A DNA stretch of 64,000 bases from Agrobacterium genomosp. 13 str. CFBP 6927 (GCA_900012615.1 LT009756.1:2637900-2701899); one strand, 5' to 3'. Positions 9,029-21,915 are shown, counted from the stretch's first letter. Made by a program: numbers and translations. Notes: generated by a model from the letters alone, not told the origin.

Positions 9029-9442
9029 CTAGAACATCAACACGAAGAGCATCAGCAGCAGGCCGAGCATCGAGCCGAGCCAGACCAGCGAACGAATATA
9101 AGGCACACCGGCCAGATAAAGTGGAATATAGGCCACCCGGCAGATCAGCCAGATCCATGCGCCGGTAAGTGCCAGCCCGGACGGATCGCCGGCCATGATG
9201 ACACCGAAGGCGAGCGCGATGAAAGCGGGATAGGTTTCCCGGAAATTTTCCGAGGCGCGTGCTGCCCGGCCGGTGAACCTGCCTTCAGGCTTCCTCTCCG
9301 CATCTCGTGGGCCGGCATTCCAGTCCATCCCAAATTCCCGCGTCGCCGTCATGGCCTGCAGCATGATATGCACCACAAGCAGAAGGACGCTGAGACCGAT
9401 CAGCGGTAGAAAGGGTGAAGCGGCAAGAAATGTCGGCTGCAC
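9029..9442 (-). CDS. MAPEG family membrane protein
   Basis: A 137-residue four-helix membrane protein of the MAPEG family (membrane-associated proteins in eicosanoid and glutathione metabolism). The hallmark is RAARASENFRETYPAFIALAFGVI, with the conserved Arg/Asn/Glu cluster after the first loop, then RVAYIPLYLAGVPYIRSLVWLGSMLGLL. Bacterial members are mostly uncharacterised, and no substrate can be inferred. It lies between sucB and the LysE-type gene on the same strand, 69 bases after sucB and 13 before the exporter, so it is likely translated from the suc transcript. Confidence 0.88.
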   Translation of the reverse strand: MQPTFLAASPFLPLIGLSVLLLVVHIMLQAMTATREFGMDWNAGPRDAERKPEGRFTGRAARASENFRETYPAFIALAFGVIMAGDPSGLALTGAWIWLICRVAYIPLYLAGVPYIRSLVWLGSMLGLLLMLFVLMF

Positions 9443-9511
9443 GTTCGCTCTCCTGATGGAATTTCAGCGGGGCCTCAATTGAAACCCCGCCGAAACGAAA
9501 AGCAAGACCGA

Positions 9512-10750
9512 TCAGAGATCGAGAACCAGGCGTTCCGGATCTTCGAGGCTTTCCTTGACGCGAACGAGGAAGGTCACGGCTTCCTTGCCGTCAACGATAC
9601 GGTGATCGTAGGAGAGCGCGAGATACATCATCGGGCGGATGACGACCTGACCGCCGATCGCAACCGGGCGTTCCTGGATCTTGTGCATGCCGAGGATGCC
9701 GGACTGCGGCGCATTGAGGATCGGCGAAGACATCAGCGAACCGTAGACACCGCCATTGGTGATGGTGAAGGTGCCGCCCTGCATGTCGGCCATGCCGAGC
9801 GAACCGTCACGGGCTGCCTTGGCGAGGCGACCCAGTTCCTTTTCGACGCCGGCGATGGAGAGCTGGTCAGCATCGCGGATAACCGGAACAACGAGACCCT
9901 TGTCGGTGCCGACAGCCATGCCGACGTGACAATAGTTCTTGTAGATGATGTCCGTGCCGTCGATTTCAGCGTTGACGGCCGGCAGTTCCTTCAGCGCGTG
10001 GGTCACGGCTTTGGTGAAGAAGCCCATGAAGCCGAGCTTGACGCCATGCTTCTTCTCGAACACGTCCTTGTAGCGGTTACGCAGGTCCATGACGGCGCTC
10101 ATGTCCACCTCATTATAGGTGGTCAGCATGGCGGCGGTGTTCTGCGCGTCTTTCAGGCGACGGGCGATCGTCTGGCGCAGGCGGGTCATCTTCACGCGCT
10201 CTTCGCGAACCTGATCCTGCTCGGCGGAAACCGGACGGGGAGCAGCAGCAACCGGAGCCGGAGCGGCGGCAGGTGCCGAAACGCCCTTGGCGACGGCAGC
10301 GAGAACATCGCCCTTCAGAACCTGGCCGCGCTTGCCCGAACCGTCGACCTGATCGGCAGACAGGTTGTTTTCAGCAAGCAGCTTGCCGGCGGCAGGAGCC
10401 GGCGGCATGGAGCCCGTTGCCGGAGCAGCGATTGCCGCAGGGGCCGGGGCAGCTGCGGCGGCAGCAGGCTTTGCCGGTTCGGCAGCAGGTGCGGAGGTCG
10501 CAGCACCGGCAGCACCTTCGGCGATCTGGCCGAGAAGCGCGTCGAGACCGACGGTTTCGCCATTCTGCGCGACGATTTCGGTCAACACGCCAGAGGCGGG
10601 TGCCGGGACTTCGACGGTAACCTTGTCGGTTTCCAGTTCAACGAGCGGTTCGTCGGCCTTGACGGTATCGCCGACCTTCTTGAACCAAGTGCCGACGGTC
10701 GCTTCGCTGACGGATTCGCCGAGGGTTGGTACGCGGATTTCAGTGGCCAT
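9512..10750 (-). CDS. sucB: 2-oxoglutarate dehydrogenase E2 (dihydrolipoyl succinyltransferase)
   Basis: E2 core of the 2-oxoglutarate dehydrogenase complex, transferring succinyl from E1 to CoA. The 412-residue protein has an N-terminal lipoyl domain with the modified lysine in [13 protein letters not shown] (about residue 43), a long Ala/Pro linker (about 80-130), the peripheral subunit-binding domain ([20 protein letters not shown]) and a C-terminal acyltransferase domain with the catalytic His and Asp in [17 protein letters not shown]. There is one lipoyl domain, as usual for SucB. It follows sucA by 53 bases. Confidence 0.97.
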   Translation of the reverse strand: MATEIRVPTLGESVSEATVGTWFKKVGDTVKADEPLVELETDKVTVEVPAPASGVLTEIVAQNGETVGLDALLGQIAEGAAGAATSAPAAEPAKPAAAAAAPAPAAIAAPATGSMPPAPAAGKLLAENNLSADQVDGSGKRGQVLKGDVLAAVAKGVSAPAAAPAPVAAAPRPVSAEQDQVREERVKMTRLRQTIARRLKDAQNTAAMLTTYNEVDMSAVMDLRNRYKDVFEKKHGVKLGFMGFFTKAVTHALKELPAVNAEIDGTDIIYKNYCHVGMAVGTDKGLVVPVIRDADQLSIAGVEKELGRLAKAARDGSLGMADMQGGTFTITNGGVYGSLMSSPILNAPQSGILGMHKIQERPVAIGGQVVIRPMMYLALSYDHRIVDGKEAVTFLVRVKESLEDPERLVLDL

Positions 10751-10803
10751 GATCTAGTTCCGTTATTCAGGTGTCTTTTTTGCGGGGCGATGCGGGAGAG
10801 TTC

Positions 10804-13800
10804 TCACTCTCCCAGCGCGTCTTCCAGGAACGCAGCAAGCTGCGCCAGGTGCTTGGACATCAGGCCGGTCGCCGGAGAGGCGGCAGCCGGACGGCCCGTG
10901 TAACGGACCTTCTGGTACTTGGCGTCGATATGCGCCAGAACCCATTCAAGGTAAGGATCGATGAACGACCACGCACCCATGTTCTTCGGCTCTTCCTGGC
11001 ACCAGACCATCTCCGCATTGCGGAAACGCGAAAGCTCGTTGATGAGCGCCTTGGCCGGGAACGGATAGAGCTGTTCGACGCGCAGCAGGTAGATGTCGTC
11101 GATACCGCGCTTTTCACGCTCCTCGAGCAGATCGTAATAGACCTTGCCCGTGCACATGACGACGCGACGGATCTTCGAATCCTTCTGCAGCTTGATCGGG
11201 CCGTCCTTGATGACTTCAGCATCGTCCCACAGGAGACGGTGGAAGGAGGACTCACCCGCAAGCTCCGCCAGCGACGAGGTGGCGCGCTTGTGACGCAGCA
11301 GCGACTTCGGCGTCATCAGGATCAGCGGCTTGCGGAAGTCACGCTTCATCTGACGGCGCAGGATGTGGAAGTAGTTGGCCGGCGTCGTGCAGTTGGCAAC
11401 CTGCATGTTGTCTTCGGCGCACATCTGCAGCCAGCGCTCCAGACGGGCGGACGAATGTTCCGGACCCTGACCTTCATAACCATGCGGCAGAAGGCAGACG
11501 AGGCCGGACATGCGCAGCCACTTGCGTTCACCCGAAGAGATGAACTGGTCGAACACCACCTGCGCACCGTTGGCGAAGTCGCCGAACTGGGCTTCCCAGA
11601 GCGTCAGCGCATTCGGGCGGGCCAGCGAATAACCGTATTCGAAGCCGAGAACCGCTTCTTCCGAAAGCATCGAGTTGATGACTTCGTAACGGGCCTGCGT
11701 TGGCGAAAGGTTGGCGAGCGGGATGTAACGTTCTTCGGTTTCCTGATCGTAGAGAACCGAGTGGCGCTGCGAGAAGGTGCCGCGTTCGCAATCCTGGCCG
11801 GAAAGACGGATCTTGTGGCCATCGGCGACAAGCGAACCGAAAGCAAGTGCTTCCGCCATCGCCCAATCGATGCCCTCGCCCGTCTCGATCATCTGCGAGC
11901 GGTTTTCCATGAAGCGCTGGATCGTGCGGTGGGCGCTGAAGCCTTCCGGAATGGTCGACAGCTTCTTGCCGATTTCCTTCAGCTGCTTCATCGGCACGCC
12001 GGTCTTGCCGCGACGCTGCTCATCGGCATTGTCGGCGGCACGCAGACCCGACCACTGGCCGTCCAGCCAGTCGGCCTTGTTCGGCTTGTAGGACTGGCCC
12101 GCTTCGAATTCCTGCTCGAGATGCGCGCGCCAGTCGGCCTTCATCTTCTCGAATTCGCCTTCGTTGATCAGGCCTTCGGCGATCAGACGGTCGGCATAGA
12201 TGCGCGCGACGGTCTTGTGACCACGGATGACCTTGTACATCTTCGGCTGCGTGAACGCCGGCTCGTCGCCTTCATTATGGCCGAAGCGGCGGTAACAGAA
12301 CATGTCGATGACGACAGGCTTGTGGAATTTCATGCGGTATTCGGTGGCAACCTTTGCCGCATAGGTCACCGCTTCCGGATCGTCGCCATTGACGTGGAAG
12401 ATCGGTGCCTCGATCATCTTGGCAACGTCGGACGGATAGGGCGACGAGCGCGAGAAGGCCGGGTTCGTCGTGAAACCGATCTGGTTGTTGATGATGAAAT
12501 GCATGGTGCCGGCAACGCGGTGACCGCGCAGGCCGGAAAGGCCGAGAATTTCAGCAACCACGCCCTGACCCGCAAAAGCGGCATCGCCGTGGAGCAGCAG
12601 CGGCAGCACCTTGGCGCGTTCGGACAGCGGAATGATGTCGCCGTCCCATGCCTTGGCAAGCTGGTCCTGCTTGGCGCGCGCCTTGCCCATGACGACGGGG
12701 TTGACGATTTCAAGGTGCGACGGGTTGGCCGTCAGCGACAGGTGAACCTTGTTGCCGTCGAATTCGCGGTCGGAGGAGGCACCGAGATGGTACTTCACGT
12801 CGCCGGAACCTTCGACGTCGTCAGGCTTGAACGAACCGCCCTTGAACTCGTGGAACACGGCGCGGTGCGGCTTGCCCATGACGTTGGTGAGAACGTTCAG
12901 ACGGCCACGGTGGGCCATGCCGAGCACGACTTCTTCCAGGCCGTCCTGGCCGCCGCGCTTGATGATCTGTTCGAGCGCCGGGATCAGCGATTCACCGCCG
13001 TCGAGGCCGAAACGCTTGGTGCCCTTGAAACGCACGTCGAGGAACTGCTCGTAACCTTCGGCTTCGACCAGCTTGGAAAGAATGGCCTTCTTGCCTTCCG
13101 GCGTGAAAGCGACACCCTTGTCCGGGCCTTCGATGCGTTCCTGGATCCAGCCCTTTTCTTCCGGGTTGGACATATGCATGAATTCGACGCCGAGCGTCGA
13201 GCAATAGGTACGCTCGAGAATATCGACCATCTCGCGCACGGTCGCATATTCGAGACCGAGAACGTTATCGATGAAAATCTTGCGGTCGTAATCGCTTTCC
13301 TCGAAGCCGTAGGACTTCGGCGAAAGCTCGTTGTAATCCTCAACGGCGCTGGCAATGCCGAGCGGGTCGAGCTTGGCGTGCAGGTGGCCGCGCATGCGAT
13401 AGGCGCGGATCATCATGATGGCGCGGACGCTGTCACGGGTCGCCTGAAGCACTTCAGCCGGGCTGACGGCCTTGCCGGTGTCGGCGCTCTTCGCCTCGGC
13501 CTTCGCCTGAACCTTCTTTTCGATGGCCTTCTCGACCGTGGCCCAGTTGCCGTCGAGAGCGGATACCAGGTCGCCATTGGCCGGGATCGGCCAGTTGGCG
13601 CGCTTCCAGGAGGCGCCCTTGGCCGCCTTCTTCACGTCTTCCGGATTATCGGACAACGCCTTGAAGAAGCTCTGCCACTCCGGCGACACGGAAGAGGGAT
13701 CCTCTTCGTACCGGGCATAGAGCTGCTCGATATAGGCTGCATTCGCGCCGTCCAGAAACGACGTGATCTGAAACTGCTCGTTCGCTTCTTGCCTTGCCAT
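10804..13800 (-). CDS. sucA: 2-oxoglutarate dehydrogenase E1 (thiamine diphosphate)
   Basis: E1 decarboxylates 2-oxoglutarate with ThDP and succinylates the E2 lipoyl arm. The 998-residue protein has the N-terminal E2/E3-binding segment (SFLDGANAAYIEQLYARYEEDP), the ThDP domain with GMAHRGRLNVLTNVMGKP and GDAAFAGQGVVAEI, and the transketolase pyrimidine domain (FSQRHSVLYDQETEERYIPLANL). The C-terminal part includes MTPKSLLRHK and EEPKNMGAWSF. The start at 13800 (MARQEANEQF) has no adjacent Shine-Dalgarno; GAGGAGG lies at 13827-13833 behind a hairpin (see separate entry). A 1027-codon open frame on the opposite strand is a codon-bias shadow. Confidence 0.98.
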   Translation of the reverse strand: MARQEANEQFQITSFLDGANAAYIEQLYARYEEDPSSVSPEWQSFFKALSDNPEDVKKAAKGASWKRANWPIPANGDLVSALDGNWATVEKAIEKKVQAKAEAKSADTGKAVSPAEVLQATRDSVRAIMMIRAYRMRGHLHAKLDPLGIASAVEDYNELSPKSYGFEESDYDRKIFIDNVLGLEYATVREMVDILERTYCSTLGVEFMHMSNPEEKGWIQERIEGPDKGVAFTPEGKKAILSKLVEAEGYEQFLDVRFKGTKRFGLDGGESLIPALEQIIKRGGQDGLEEVVLGMAHRGRLNVLTNVMGKPHRAVFHEFKGGSFKPDDVEGSGDVKYHLGASSDREFDGNKVHLSLTANPSHLEIVNPVVMGKARAKQDQLAKAWDGDIIPLSERAKVLPLLLHGDAAFAGQGVVAEILGLSGLRGHRVAGTMHFIINNQIGFTTNPAFSRSSPYPSDVAKMIEAPIFHVNGDDPEAVTYAAKVATEYRMKFHKPVVIDMFCYRRFGHNEGDEPAFTQPKMYKVIRGHKTVARIYADRLIAEGLINEGEFEKMKADWRAHLEQEFEAGQSYKPNKADWLDGQWSGLRAADNADEQRRGKTGVPMKQLKEIGKKLSTIPEGFSAHRTIQRFMENRSQMIETGEGIDWAMAEALAFGSLVADGHKIRLSGQDCERGTFSQRHSVLYDQETEERYIPLANLSPTQARYEVINSMLSEEAVLGFEYGYSLARPNALTLWEAQFGDFANGAQVVFDQFISSGERKWLRMSGLVCLLPHGYEGQGPEHSSARLERWLQMCAEDNMQVANCTTPANYFHILRRQMKRDFRKPLILMTPKSLLRHKRATSSLAELAGESSFHRLLWDDAEVIKDGPIKLQKDSKIRRVVMCTGKVYYDLLEEREKRGIDDIYLLRVEQLYPFPAKALINELSRFRNAEMVWCQEEPKNMGAWSFIDPYLEWVLAHIDAKYQKVRYTGRPAAASPATGLMSKHLAQLAAFLEDALGE

Positions 13801-13833
13801 TGTGTTCTTGCGGACTTGTCCGTCCGCCTCCTC
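13801..13833 (-). promoter_or_regulatory. Hairpin between Shine-Dalgarno and start codon of sucA
   Basis: On the minus strand the strong Shine-Dalgarno GAGGAGG (13833-13827) is 26 bases from the sucA ATG. The bases between contain a 6-bp stem (GCGGAC with GTCCGC, plus-strand 13810-13815 and 13822-13827, 6-base loop). If it folds, the distance from the Shine-Dalgarno to the ATG becomes about nine bases. No other in-frame start lies between them. That the hairpin brings the two together is inference. Confidence 0.5.
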
Positions 13834-13978
13834 GATGCCGTTAGGGCTGTTTGACCAGCCTGCCGCTTTGATTATTGCTGTCTGCCGCCGGGGCGGTATG
13901 CCGTTCTGTCTGTCGTTCTTGCGGCATCGGGCAGCGCAGCGATAAAGCCGCGCCGCCCGTTACCGGTCTCATGTGGTC

Positions 13979-14881
13979 TCAGCCCTTGAGGACTTCAACC
14001 AGCGTCTTGCCGAGGCGCGCCGGAGAGGGCGATACCTTGATGCCGGCTGCTTCCATTGCTGCGATCTTCGACTCTGCGTCGCCCTTGCCGCCGGAAACGA
14101 CAGCGCCGGCGTGGCCCATGGTGCGGCCCTTCGGAGCCGTACGGCCCGCGATGAAGCCGGCCATCGGCTTCTTGCGGCCCTTCTTGGCTTCGTCGATCAG
14201 GAACTGCGCCGCATCTTCTTCAGCCGAGCCGCCGATTTCGCCGATCATGATGATCGACTGGGTGGCGTCGTCGGCGAGGAACATTTCCAGGACGTCGATG
14301 AACTCGGTGCCCTTGACCGGGTCGCCGCCGATGCCGACAGCCGTGGTCTGGCCGAGGCCTTCGTTGGAGGTCTGGAACACGGCTTCATAGGTGAGCGTGC
14401 CCGAACGGGAAACGATACCGACCGAACCCTTGCGGAAGATGGAGCCCGGCATGATACCGATCTTGCATTCTTCCGGCGTCAGGATACCCGGGCAGTTCGG
14501 GCCGAGCAGGCGCGACTTGGAGCGGTCGAGGCGAGCCTTGACGCGCACCATGTCCATGACCGGGATACCTTCGGTGATGCAGGTGATGAACGGAATTTCC
14601 GCATCGATGGCTTCGATGATGGCGTCTGCTGCACCTGCCGGCGGAACATAGATCACGGATGCGTCTGCACCGGTCTTTTCCTTGGCTTCGGCAACCGTTG
14701 CGAAGATCGGCAGGCTTTCGCCCTTGGAACCGGTCCAGGTTTCGCCACCCTTCTTCGGGTGAATACCGCCGACCATCTGCGTGCCGTAATAAGCAAGCGC
14801 CTGTTCGGTGTGGAAGGTTCCGGTCTTGCCGGTCAGACCCTGAACAAGGATCTTCGTGTCTTTATTAACAAGAATAGACAT
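13979..14881 (-). CDS. sucD: Succinyl-CoA synthetase subunit alpha
   Basis: Alpha subunit of succinyl-CoA synthetase, carrying the phosphohistidine intermediate and the CoA site. The 300-residue protein opens with [23 protein letters not shown] (CoA-binding Rossmann domain), has [22 protein letters not shown] in the middle, and the active-site histidine in [21 protein letters not shown] near residue 245. Length is standard. It follows sucC by 17 bases and precedes sucA by 178 bases, the widest gap inside the suc block. Confidence 0.98.
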   Translation of the reverse strand: MSILVNKDTKILVQGLTGKTGTFHTEQALAYYGTQMVGGIHPKKGGETWTGSKGESLPIFATVAEAKEKTGADASVIYVPPAGAADAIIEAIDAEIPFITCITEGIPVMDMVRVKARLDRSKSRLLGPNCPGILTPEECKIGIMPGSIFRKGSVGIVSRSGTLTYEAVFQTSNEGLGQTTAVGIGGDPVKGTEFIDVLEMFLADDATQSIIMIGEIGGSAEEDAAQFLIDEAKKGRKKPMAGFIAGRTAPKGRTMGHAGAVVSGGKGDAESKIAAMEAAGIKVSPSPARLGKTLVEVLKG

Positions 14882-14898
14882 TATTTCCGGTCCCTCAA

Positions 14899-16092
<1,194 letters not shown>

Positions 16093-16125
16093 GGAATAAT
16101 CCCTGTTTGGAGCCGCTAGAGGCTA

Positions 16126-17208
<1,083 letters not shown>

Positions 17209-17225
17209 TCAATCGTTTAGATCAT

Positions 17226-17253
17226 TATTTTCTTACGTAAACGTAAGAAAATA
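17226..17253. promoter_or_regulatory. 28-base perfect palindrome upstream of mdh-suc
   Basis: Two 13-base arms (TATTTTCTTACGT and its complement) flank a 2-base centre. The core is CTTACGTAAACGTAAG at 17232-17247. It lies between the zapE stop and the mdh start. There is no T-run after it on either strand, so it is a poor terminator and a good candidate operator. The core resembles dyads bound by MerR-family regulators of the LiuR type; that comparison is from memory. A 14-of-16 match occurs in the sdh upstream region at 22934-22949. Confidence 0.6.
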
Positions 17254-17266
17254 CGTCACGAAAGTG

Positions 17267-18430
17267 TCAAACTTTCTGCCGTTTTTCGTGATGCAGCGCC
17301 AGATAATCAGCGCTGCGCATCTCAAACAGCCGCGAGGCAGTGCGATCAAACTCGAAGCCTTCGGTTCCCTTGCGCTTGCCGAGCAGGTCTTCCGGCATGG
17401 CTGCAGCGGAGGCAAAAAGCCGGACGCTGTGGTCGTAAAGCGCATCGATGAGGATGATGAAACGCTTGGTTTCGTTGCGCTTGTCCGCATTCAAGAACGG
17501 GATATTGTCGATGAAGACCGTATCGAAACGATTGGCGATGGCAAGGAAGTCGGAAGCCCCGAGCGGCTTCTCGCAAAGATCGGAGAAGGAGAAGCGCGCC
17601 ACACGGCCACTGGCGCGCGGCACCAGAATGGAGCGGCCCTTCATCGGTATTTCAGTTGGCGCGACAAGATGGCCACCGGTCATGTGCCGCCAGGCCATAT
17701 CCATCGCCTGATCCGCCGAACCGTCGAGCGGCGTGACATAGACCGGCAGGCTTTCCAGCTTTTCCATCCGGTAATCGGTGGGGCTGTCCAGCGTCACGAC
17801 CTCAACATATTTCTTCAGCAAGTCGACGAAAGGCAGGAACAGGCCGCGATTGAGCCCGTCCTTGTAGAGATTGTCGGGAACGACGTTGGAGGTCGTTACC
17901 AGAGTGCAGCCATTGGCGAAGAGTTCGCTGAACAGCCGGGCGAGGATCATCGCATCGGCAATATCCGTAACGGTGAACTCGTCGAAGCAAAGGAGCTCCG
18001 CTTCCGCCAGAAGCTGGGCGGCGACAGGCGGAATGGGATCTGCCTGTTTGGTTTCGCCATTCTTCAGCTTCTGCCGATGCGCATGCACGCGATTATGCAC
18101 ATCCGCCATGAACTCGTGAAAATGGCAGCGCCGTTTGGAAGTGACGGGCGCCATCTCATAGAACATGTCCATCAGCATCGTCTTGCCTCGGCCGACGCTG
18201 CCATAGACATACAATCCCTTGACGGACGCAGCTGGACCGGCCTTGCGCGCGAACATCCAGCCGAGCGCGCTTTTTTTCTTGGCGGGCTTGCGTGCCTTCA
18301 GATCGGCAAGGATACGGTCGAGGTGAGCCGCCACGCCGAGTTGCGCCGCATCCGCCTGCAAGGTGCCAGCTGCCGTTAATGCGTTGAGCTGTTCAACGAC
18401 ACTATGATTGTAATCGGGCAATGGCTTCAT
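17267..18430 (-). CDS. zapE: Cell division protein ZapE (AFG1-like ATPase)
   Basis: AAA-type ATPase of the AFG1/ZapE family, implicated in Z-ring stability in bacteria and in respiratory-chain protein quality control in mitochondria. The 387-residue protein has Walker A in YVYGSVGRGKTMLMDMFYEMAP (about residues 73-95), followed by the family block KRRCHFHEFMADVHNRVH, Walker B in LLCFDEFTVTDIADAMILARLF, and the sensor region TLVTTSNVVPDNLYKDGLNR. The C-terminus carries FIDNIPFLNADKRNETKRFIILIDALYDHSVRLF. It lies between the sdh and mdh-suc loci on the same strand. Confidence 0.93.
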   Translation of the reverse strand: MKPLPDYNHSVVEQLNALTAAGTLQADAAQLGVAAHLDRILADLKARKPAKKKSALGWMFARKAGPAASVKGLYVYGSVGRGKTMLMDMFYEMAPVTSKRRCHFHEFMADVHNRVHAHRQKLKNGETKQADPIPPVAAQLLAEAELLCFDEFTVTDIADAMILARLFSELFANGCTLVTTSNVVPDNLYKDGLNRGLFLPFVDLLKKYVEVVTLDSPTDYRMEKLESLPVYVTPLDGSADQAMDMAWRHMTGGHLVAPTEIPMKGRSILVPRASGRVARFSFSDLCEKPLGASDFLAIANRFDTVFIDNIPFLNADKRNETKRFIILIDALYDHSVRLFASAAAMPEDLLGKRKGTEGFEFDRTASRLFEMRSADYLALHHEKRQKV

Positions 18431-18523
18431 GGAAAAGCGCTCCGGTCGCGGACGCCGACAGGCATCCGCGACGAATGGAATGGCTCAGAACAGGCAGGGC
18501 GATCCGGATACACCGGAAATGCT

Positions 18524-19105
<582 letters not shown>

Positions 19106-19170
19106 TCAAACAAGAAGGCTGAATTATTACCAAAGCCTTATCTTGCGCAAGCGATGGCCGGGATAATTAC

Positions 19171-19196
19171 AATTTCGGTCGATTTTTACCGAAATT
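19171..19196 (-). terminator. Hairpin after sdhB
   Basis: A perfect 9-base stem (AATTTCGGT at 19171-19179 with ACCGAAATT at 19188-19196, 8-base loop) lies about 75 bases after the sdhB stop and 105 bases before the lipoprotein start. The sequence that follows on the minus strand (GTAATTATCC) has no T-run, so termination is only moderately supported. Confidence 0.45.
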
Positions 19197-19271
19197 TCCC
19201 GCACCCGGTTGTAAAAAAGGGCCGCAGTCCACACCGCGACCCGATAGATTTTCGGTCCAGGCGAATCGCCT

Positions 19272-20051
19272 TCAGACGCGACGCTCAACCATCATCTTTT
19301 TGATTTCCGCGATCGCCTTGGCCGGGTTCAAGCCCTTCGGGCAAGCCTGCGCGCAGTTCATGATGGTGTGGCAGCGATAAAGACGGAACGGGTCCTCGAG
19401 ATTGTCGAGGCGTTCGCCCGTTGCTTCGTCGCGGCTGTCGATCAGCCAACGATAGGCCTGCAGCAGAACGGCCGGACCGAGGTAACGGTCGCCATTCCAC
19501 CAGTAGCTGGGACAGGAGGTGGAGCAGCAGGCGCAGAGAATGCACTCATAAAGGCCGTCGAGCTTCAGGCGGTCCTCGTGGCTCTGTTTCCATTCCTTGG
19601 CGGGCGTCGGCGAAACCGTCTTCAGCCAGGGCTCGATGGAGCGGTGCTGGGCATAGAAGTTCGACAGATCAGGAACGAGGTCCTTCACGACGGGCATATG
19701 CGGCAGCGGATAGACCTTCACCGTGCCGTTGATCTCTTCCATGCCCTTGGTGCAGGCGAGCGTATTGGTGCCGTCGATGTTCATGGCGCAGGAGCCGCAG
19801 ATGCCTTCGCGGCAGGAGCGGCGCAGCGTCAGCGTCGGGTCGATATTGTTCTTGATGTAGAGAAGCGCATCGAGAACCATCGGCCCGCAATCGTCGACAT
19901 CGATATAATAAGTATCGATGCGCGGGTTCTGGCCGTCATCCGGGTTCCAGCGATAGATCCGGTATTCGCGGACGTTCTTGGCACCGTCAGGCTTCGGCCA
20001 GACCTTGCCTTCGCTGATCTGGGAATTCTTGGGGAGAGCGAGTTCAACCAT
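19272..20051 (-). CDS. sdhB: Succinate dehydrogenase iron-sulfur subunit
   Basis: SdhB carries electrons from the SdhA flavin to ubiquinone in respiratory complex II. The 259-residue protein has the [2Fe-2S] ligands in [24 protein letters not shown] (about residues 78-101), and the [4Fe-4S]/[3Fe-4S] motifs [19 protein letters not shown] (about 170-188) and [18 protein letters not shown] (about 227-244). All cysteines are in place. It follows sdhA by 15 bases and is the last gene of sdhCDAB. Confidence 0.98.
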   Translation of the reverse strand: MVELALPKNSQISEGKVWPKPDGAKNVREYRIYRWNPDDGQNPRIDTYYIDVDDCGPMVLDALLYIKNNIDPTLTLRRSCREGICGSCAMNIDGTNTLACTKGMEEINGTVKVYPLPHMPVVKDLVPDLSNFYAQHRSIEPWLKTVSPTPAKEWKQSHEDRLKLDGLYECILCACCSTSCPSYWWNGDRYLGPAVLLQAYRWLIDSRDEATGERLDNLEDPFRLYRCHTIMNCAQACPKGLNPAKAIAEIKKMMVERRV

Positions 20052-20066
20052 ATCCAGTTCCTCAAA

Positions 20067-21908
20067 TCAGTAGACGCGCGCCTTCGGCTCGATCTTTTTG
20101 GGATCGATGCCGTCGGCGATGAGGTCGGTGTGAACAGGGCGGTAGTCGAGCTTGACGTCGCCCTCCGGGCTGACCCAGGCAAGCGTGTGCTTGCGCCAGT
20201 TCACGTCGTCGCGACCGGCGAACGGACCGTCGACGAAATCCTCGCGGGCGTGCGAGCCGCGGCTTTCCTTGCGCGCTTCCGCGCCATAGACCGTGGTGAT
20301 CGCGTTGGCCATGAGGTTGTTCAGCTCGAGCGTTTCGACCAGATCGGAGTTCCACACCATCGAACGATCGGTAACCTTGACGTCAGGCAGTTCCTTCCAG
20401 ATGGCGGAAAGACGCTGGCAACCGCTTTCCAGCGATTCCTGCGTGCGGAACACGGCCGCATCGTCCTGCATGGCGCGCTGCATCTTGTCGCGCAGCACCG
20501 CCGTAGGCGTCGAGCCATTGGCGTAACGCAGGCTGTCGAAGCGTTCCATGATCTTGTCGCAGGCAGCGATATCGAGCGCAGGAACCGCCGCATCGCGGTC
20601 GATGACCTGGGCGGCGCGGATAGCAGCGGCGCGGCCGAAGACCACAAGGTCGATCAGCGAGTTGGAGCCGAGGCGGTTCGCGCCGTGCACCGAGGCGCAG
20701 CCGGCTTCGCCGACGGCCATCAGGCCGGGTGCGATGCGTTCCGGGTTGTTGGCATCGGCATTCAGCACTTCACCCCAATAGTTGGTGGGAATACCGCCCA
20801 TATTGTAGTGAACCGTCGGCAGAACCGGGATCGGCTCGCGCGTCACGTCGACGCCGGCGAAAATCTTGGCGCTTTCGGAAATGCCCGGAAGACGCTCATG
20901 CAGGATCGCAGGATCGAGGTGATCGAGATGCAGGAAGATGTGGTCCTTGTTCTTGCCGACGCCGCGGCCTTCACGGATTTCCATCGTCATGCAGCGCGAC
21001 ACGACGTCACGCGAGGCAAGGTCCTTCGCGGAAGGCGCATAACGCTCCATGAAGCGCTCGCCTTCGGAATTGACGAGATAACCGCCTTCGCCGCGTGCGC
21101 CTTCGGTGATCAGGCAACCCGCGCCGTAAATGCCGGTCGGGTGGAACTGCACGAACTCCATATCCTGAAGCGGCAGGCCGGCACGGGCAATCATGCCGCC
21201 GCCGTCACCGGTGCAAGTGTGGGCCGAGGTTGCCGAGAAATAGGCGCGGCCGTAACCGCCGGTCGCCAGCACCACCATCTTGGCGGAGAAGCGATGGATC
21301 GTACCGTCATCGAGGTTCCACGCGACGACGCCGGTGCAGCGGCCATCTGCCGACATGATGAGGTCGAGCGCGAAATATTCGATGAAGAATTCCGCATTGT
21401 TGCGCAGCGACTGGCCATAAAGCGTGTGCAGAATGGCATGGCCGGTACGGTCGGCGGCAGCGCAGGTGCGCTGTACCGGCGGGCCTTCGCCGTAGTTCTG
21501 CATGTGACCGCCGAACGGGCGCTGGTAGATCTTGCCTTCGGCATTGCGCGAGAAGGGCACGCCGTAATGCTCCAGCTCATAGACCGCCTTCGGCGCTTCC
21601 ATGGCGAGATATTGCATCGCGTCAACGTCGCCCAGCCAGTCAGAGCCCTTTACGGTGTCGTAAAGGTGCCACTGCCAACAGTCGGGCGTCATATTGGTGA
21701 GCGATGCAGCGATGCCGCCCTGCGCCGCGACCGTGTGCGAGCGCGTCGGGAAAACCTTGGTGATGCAGGCCGTGCGGAAACCCTGTTCCGCCATGCCGAG
21801 CGTTGCGCGCAGACCCGCGCCGCCGGCGCCCACCACGATCACGTCATAGGAGTGATCGACATAGGTGTAAGCCTTGCCATTCTGGGAAGGTGAACTGATC
21901 GATGCCAT
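20067..21908 (-). CDS. sdhA: Succinate dehydrogenase flavoprotein subunit
   Basis: SdhA oxidises succinate to fumarate with covalently bound FAD. The 613-residue protein has the dinucleotide motif [19 protein letters not shown] near the N-terminus, the FAD-linking histidine in [17 protein letters not shown], the substrate region [19 protein letters not shown], and [22 protein letters not shown]. The C-terminal domain includes [13 protein letters not shown]. Length is typical. It starts 7 bases after the sdhD stop. The 841-codon frame on the other strand is a shadow. Confidence 0.98.
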   Translation of the reverse strand: MASISSPSQNGKAYTYVDHSYDVIVVGAGGAGLRATLGMAEQGFRTACITKVFPTRSHTVAAQGGIAASLTNMTPDCWQWHLYDTVKGSDWLGDVDAMQYLAMEAPKAVYELEHYGVPFSRNAEGKIYQRPFGGHMQNYGEGPPVQRTCAAADRTGHAILHTLYGQSLRNNAEFFIEYFALDLIMSADGRCTGVVAWNLDDGTIHRFSAKMVVLATGGYGRAYFSATSAHTCTGDGGGMIARAGLPLQDMEFVQFHPTGIYGAGCLITEGARGEGGYLVNSEGERFMERYAPSAKDLASRDVVSRCMTMEIREGRGVGKNKDHIFLHLDHLDPAILHERLPGISESAKIFAGVDVTREPIPVLPTVHYNMGGIPTNYWGEVLNADANNPERIAPGLMAVGEAGCASVHGANRLGSNSLIDLVVFGRAAAIRAAQVIDRDAAVPALDIAACDKIMERFDSLRYANGSTPTAVLRDKMQRAMQDDAAVFRTQESLESGCQRLSAIWKELPDVKVTDRSMVWNSDLVETLELNNLMANAITTVYGAEARKESRGSHAREDFVDGPFAGRDDVNWRKHTLAWVSPEGDVKLDYRPVHTDLIADGIDPKKIEPKARVY

Positions 21909-21915
21909 GGCGGAA

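Noticed and set aside
10771..13854. 1027-codon open frame on the strand opposite sucA
   Set aside because: It lies fully antisense to sucA and has the His/Arg/Leu/Gly-heavy composition produced by GC-rich codon bias. No domain is visible.
17226..17253. The mdh-upstream palindrome as a zapE terminator
   Set aside because: AT-rich stem with a two-base centre and no following T-run, so it is a poor terminator. It also matches a site near sdh.
19368..21893. 841-codon open frame opposite sdhB-sdhA
   Set aside because: Shadow of the succinate dehydrogenase genes, spanning a gene boundary, with no family features.
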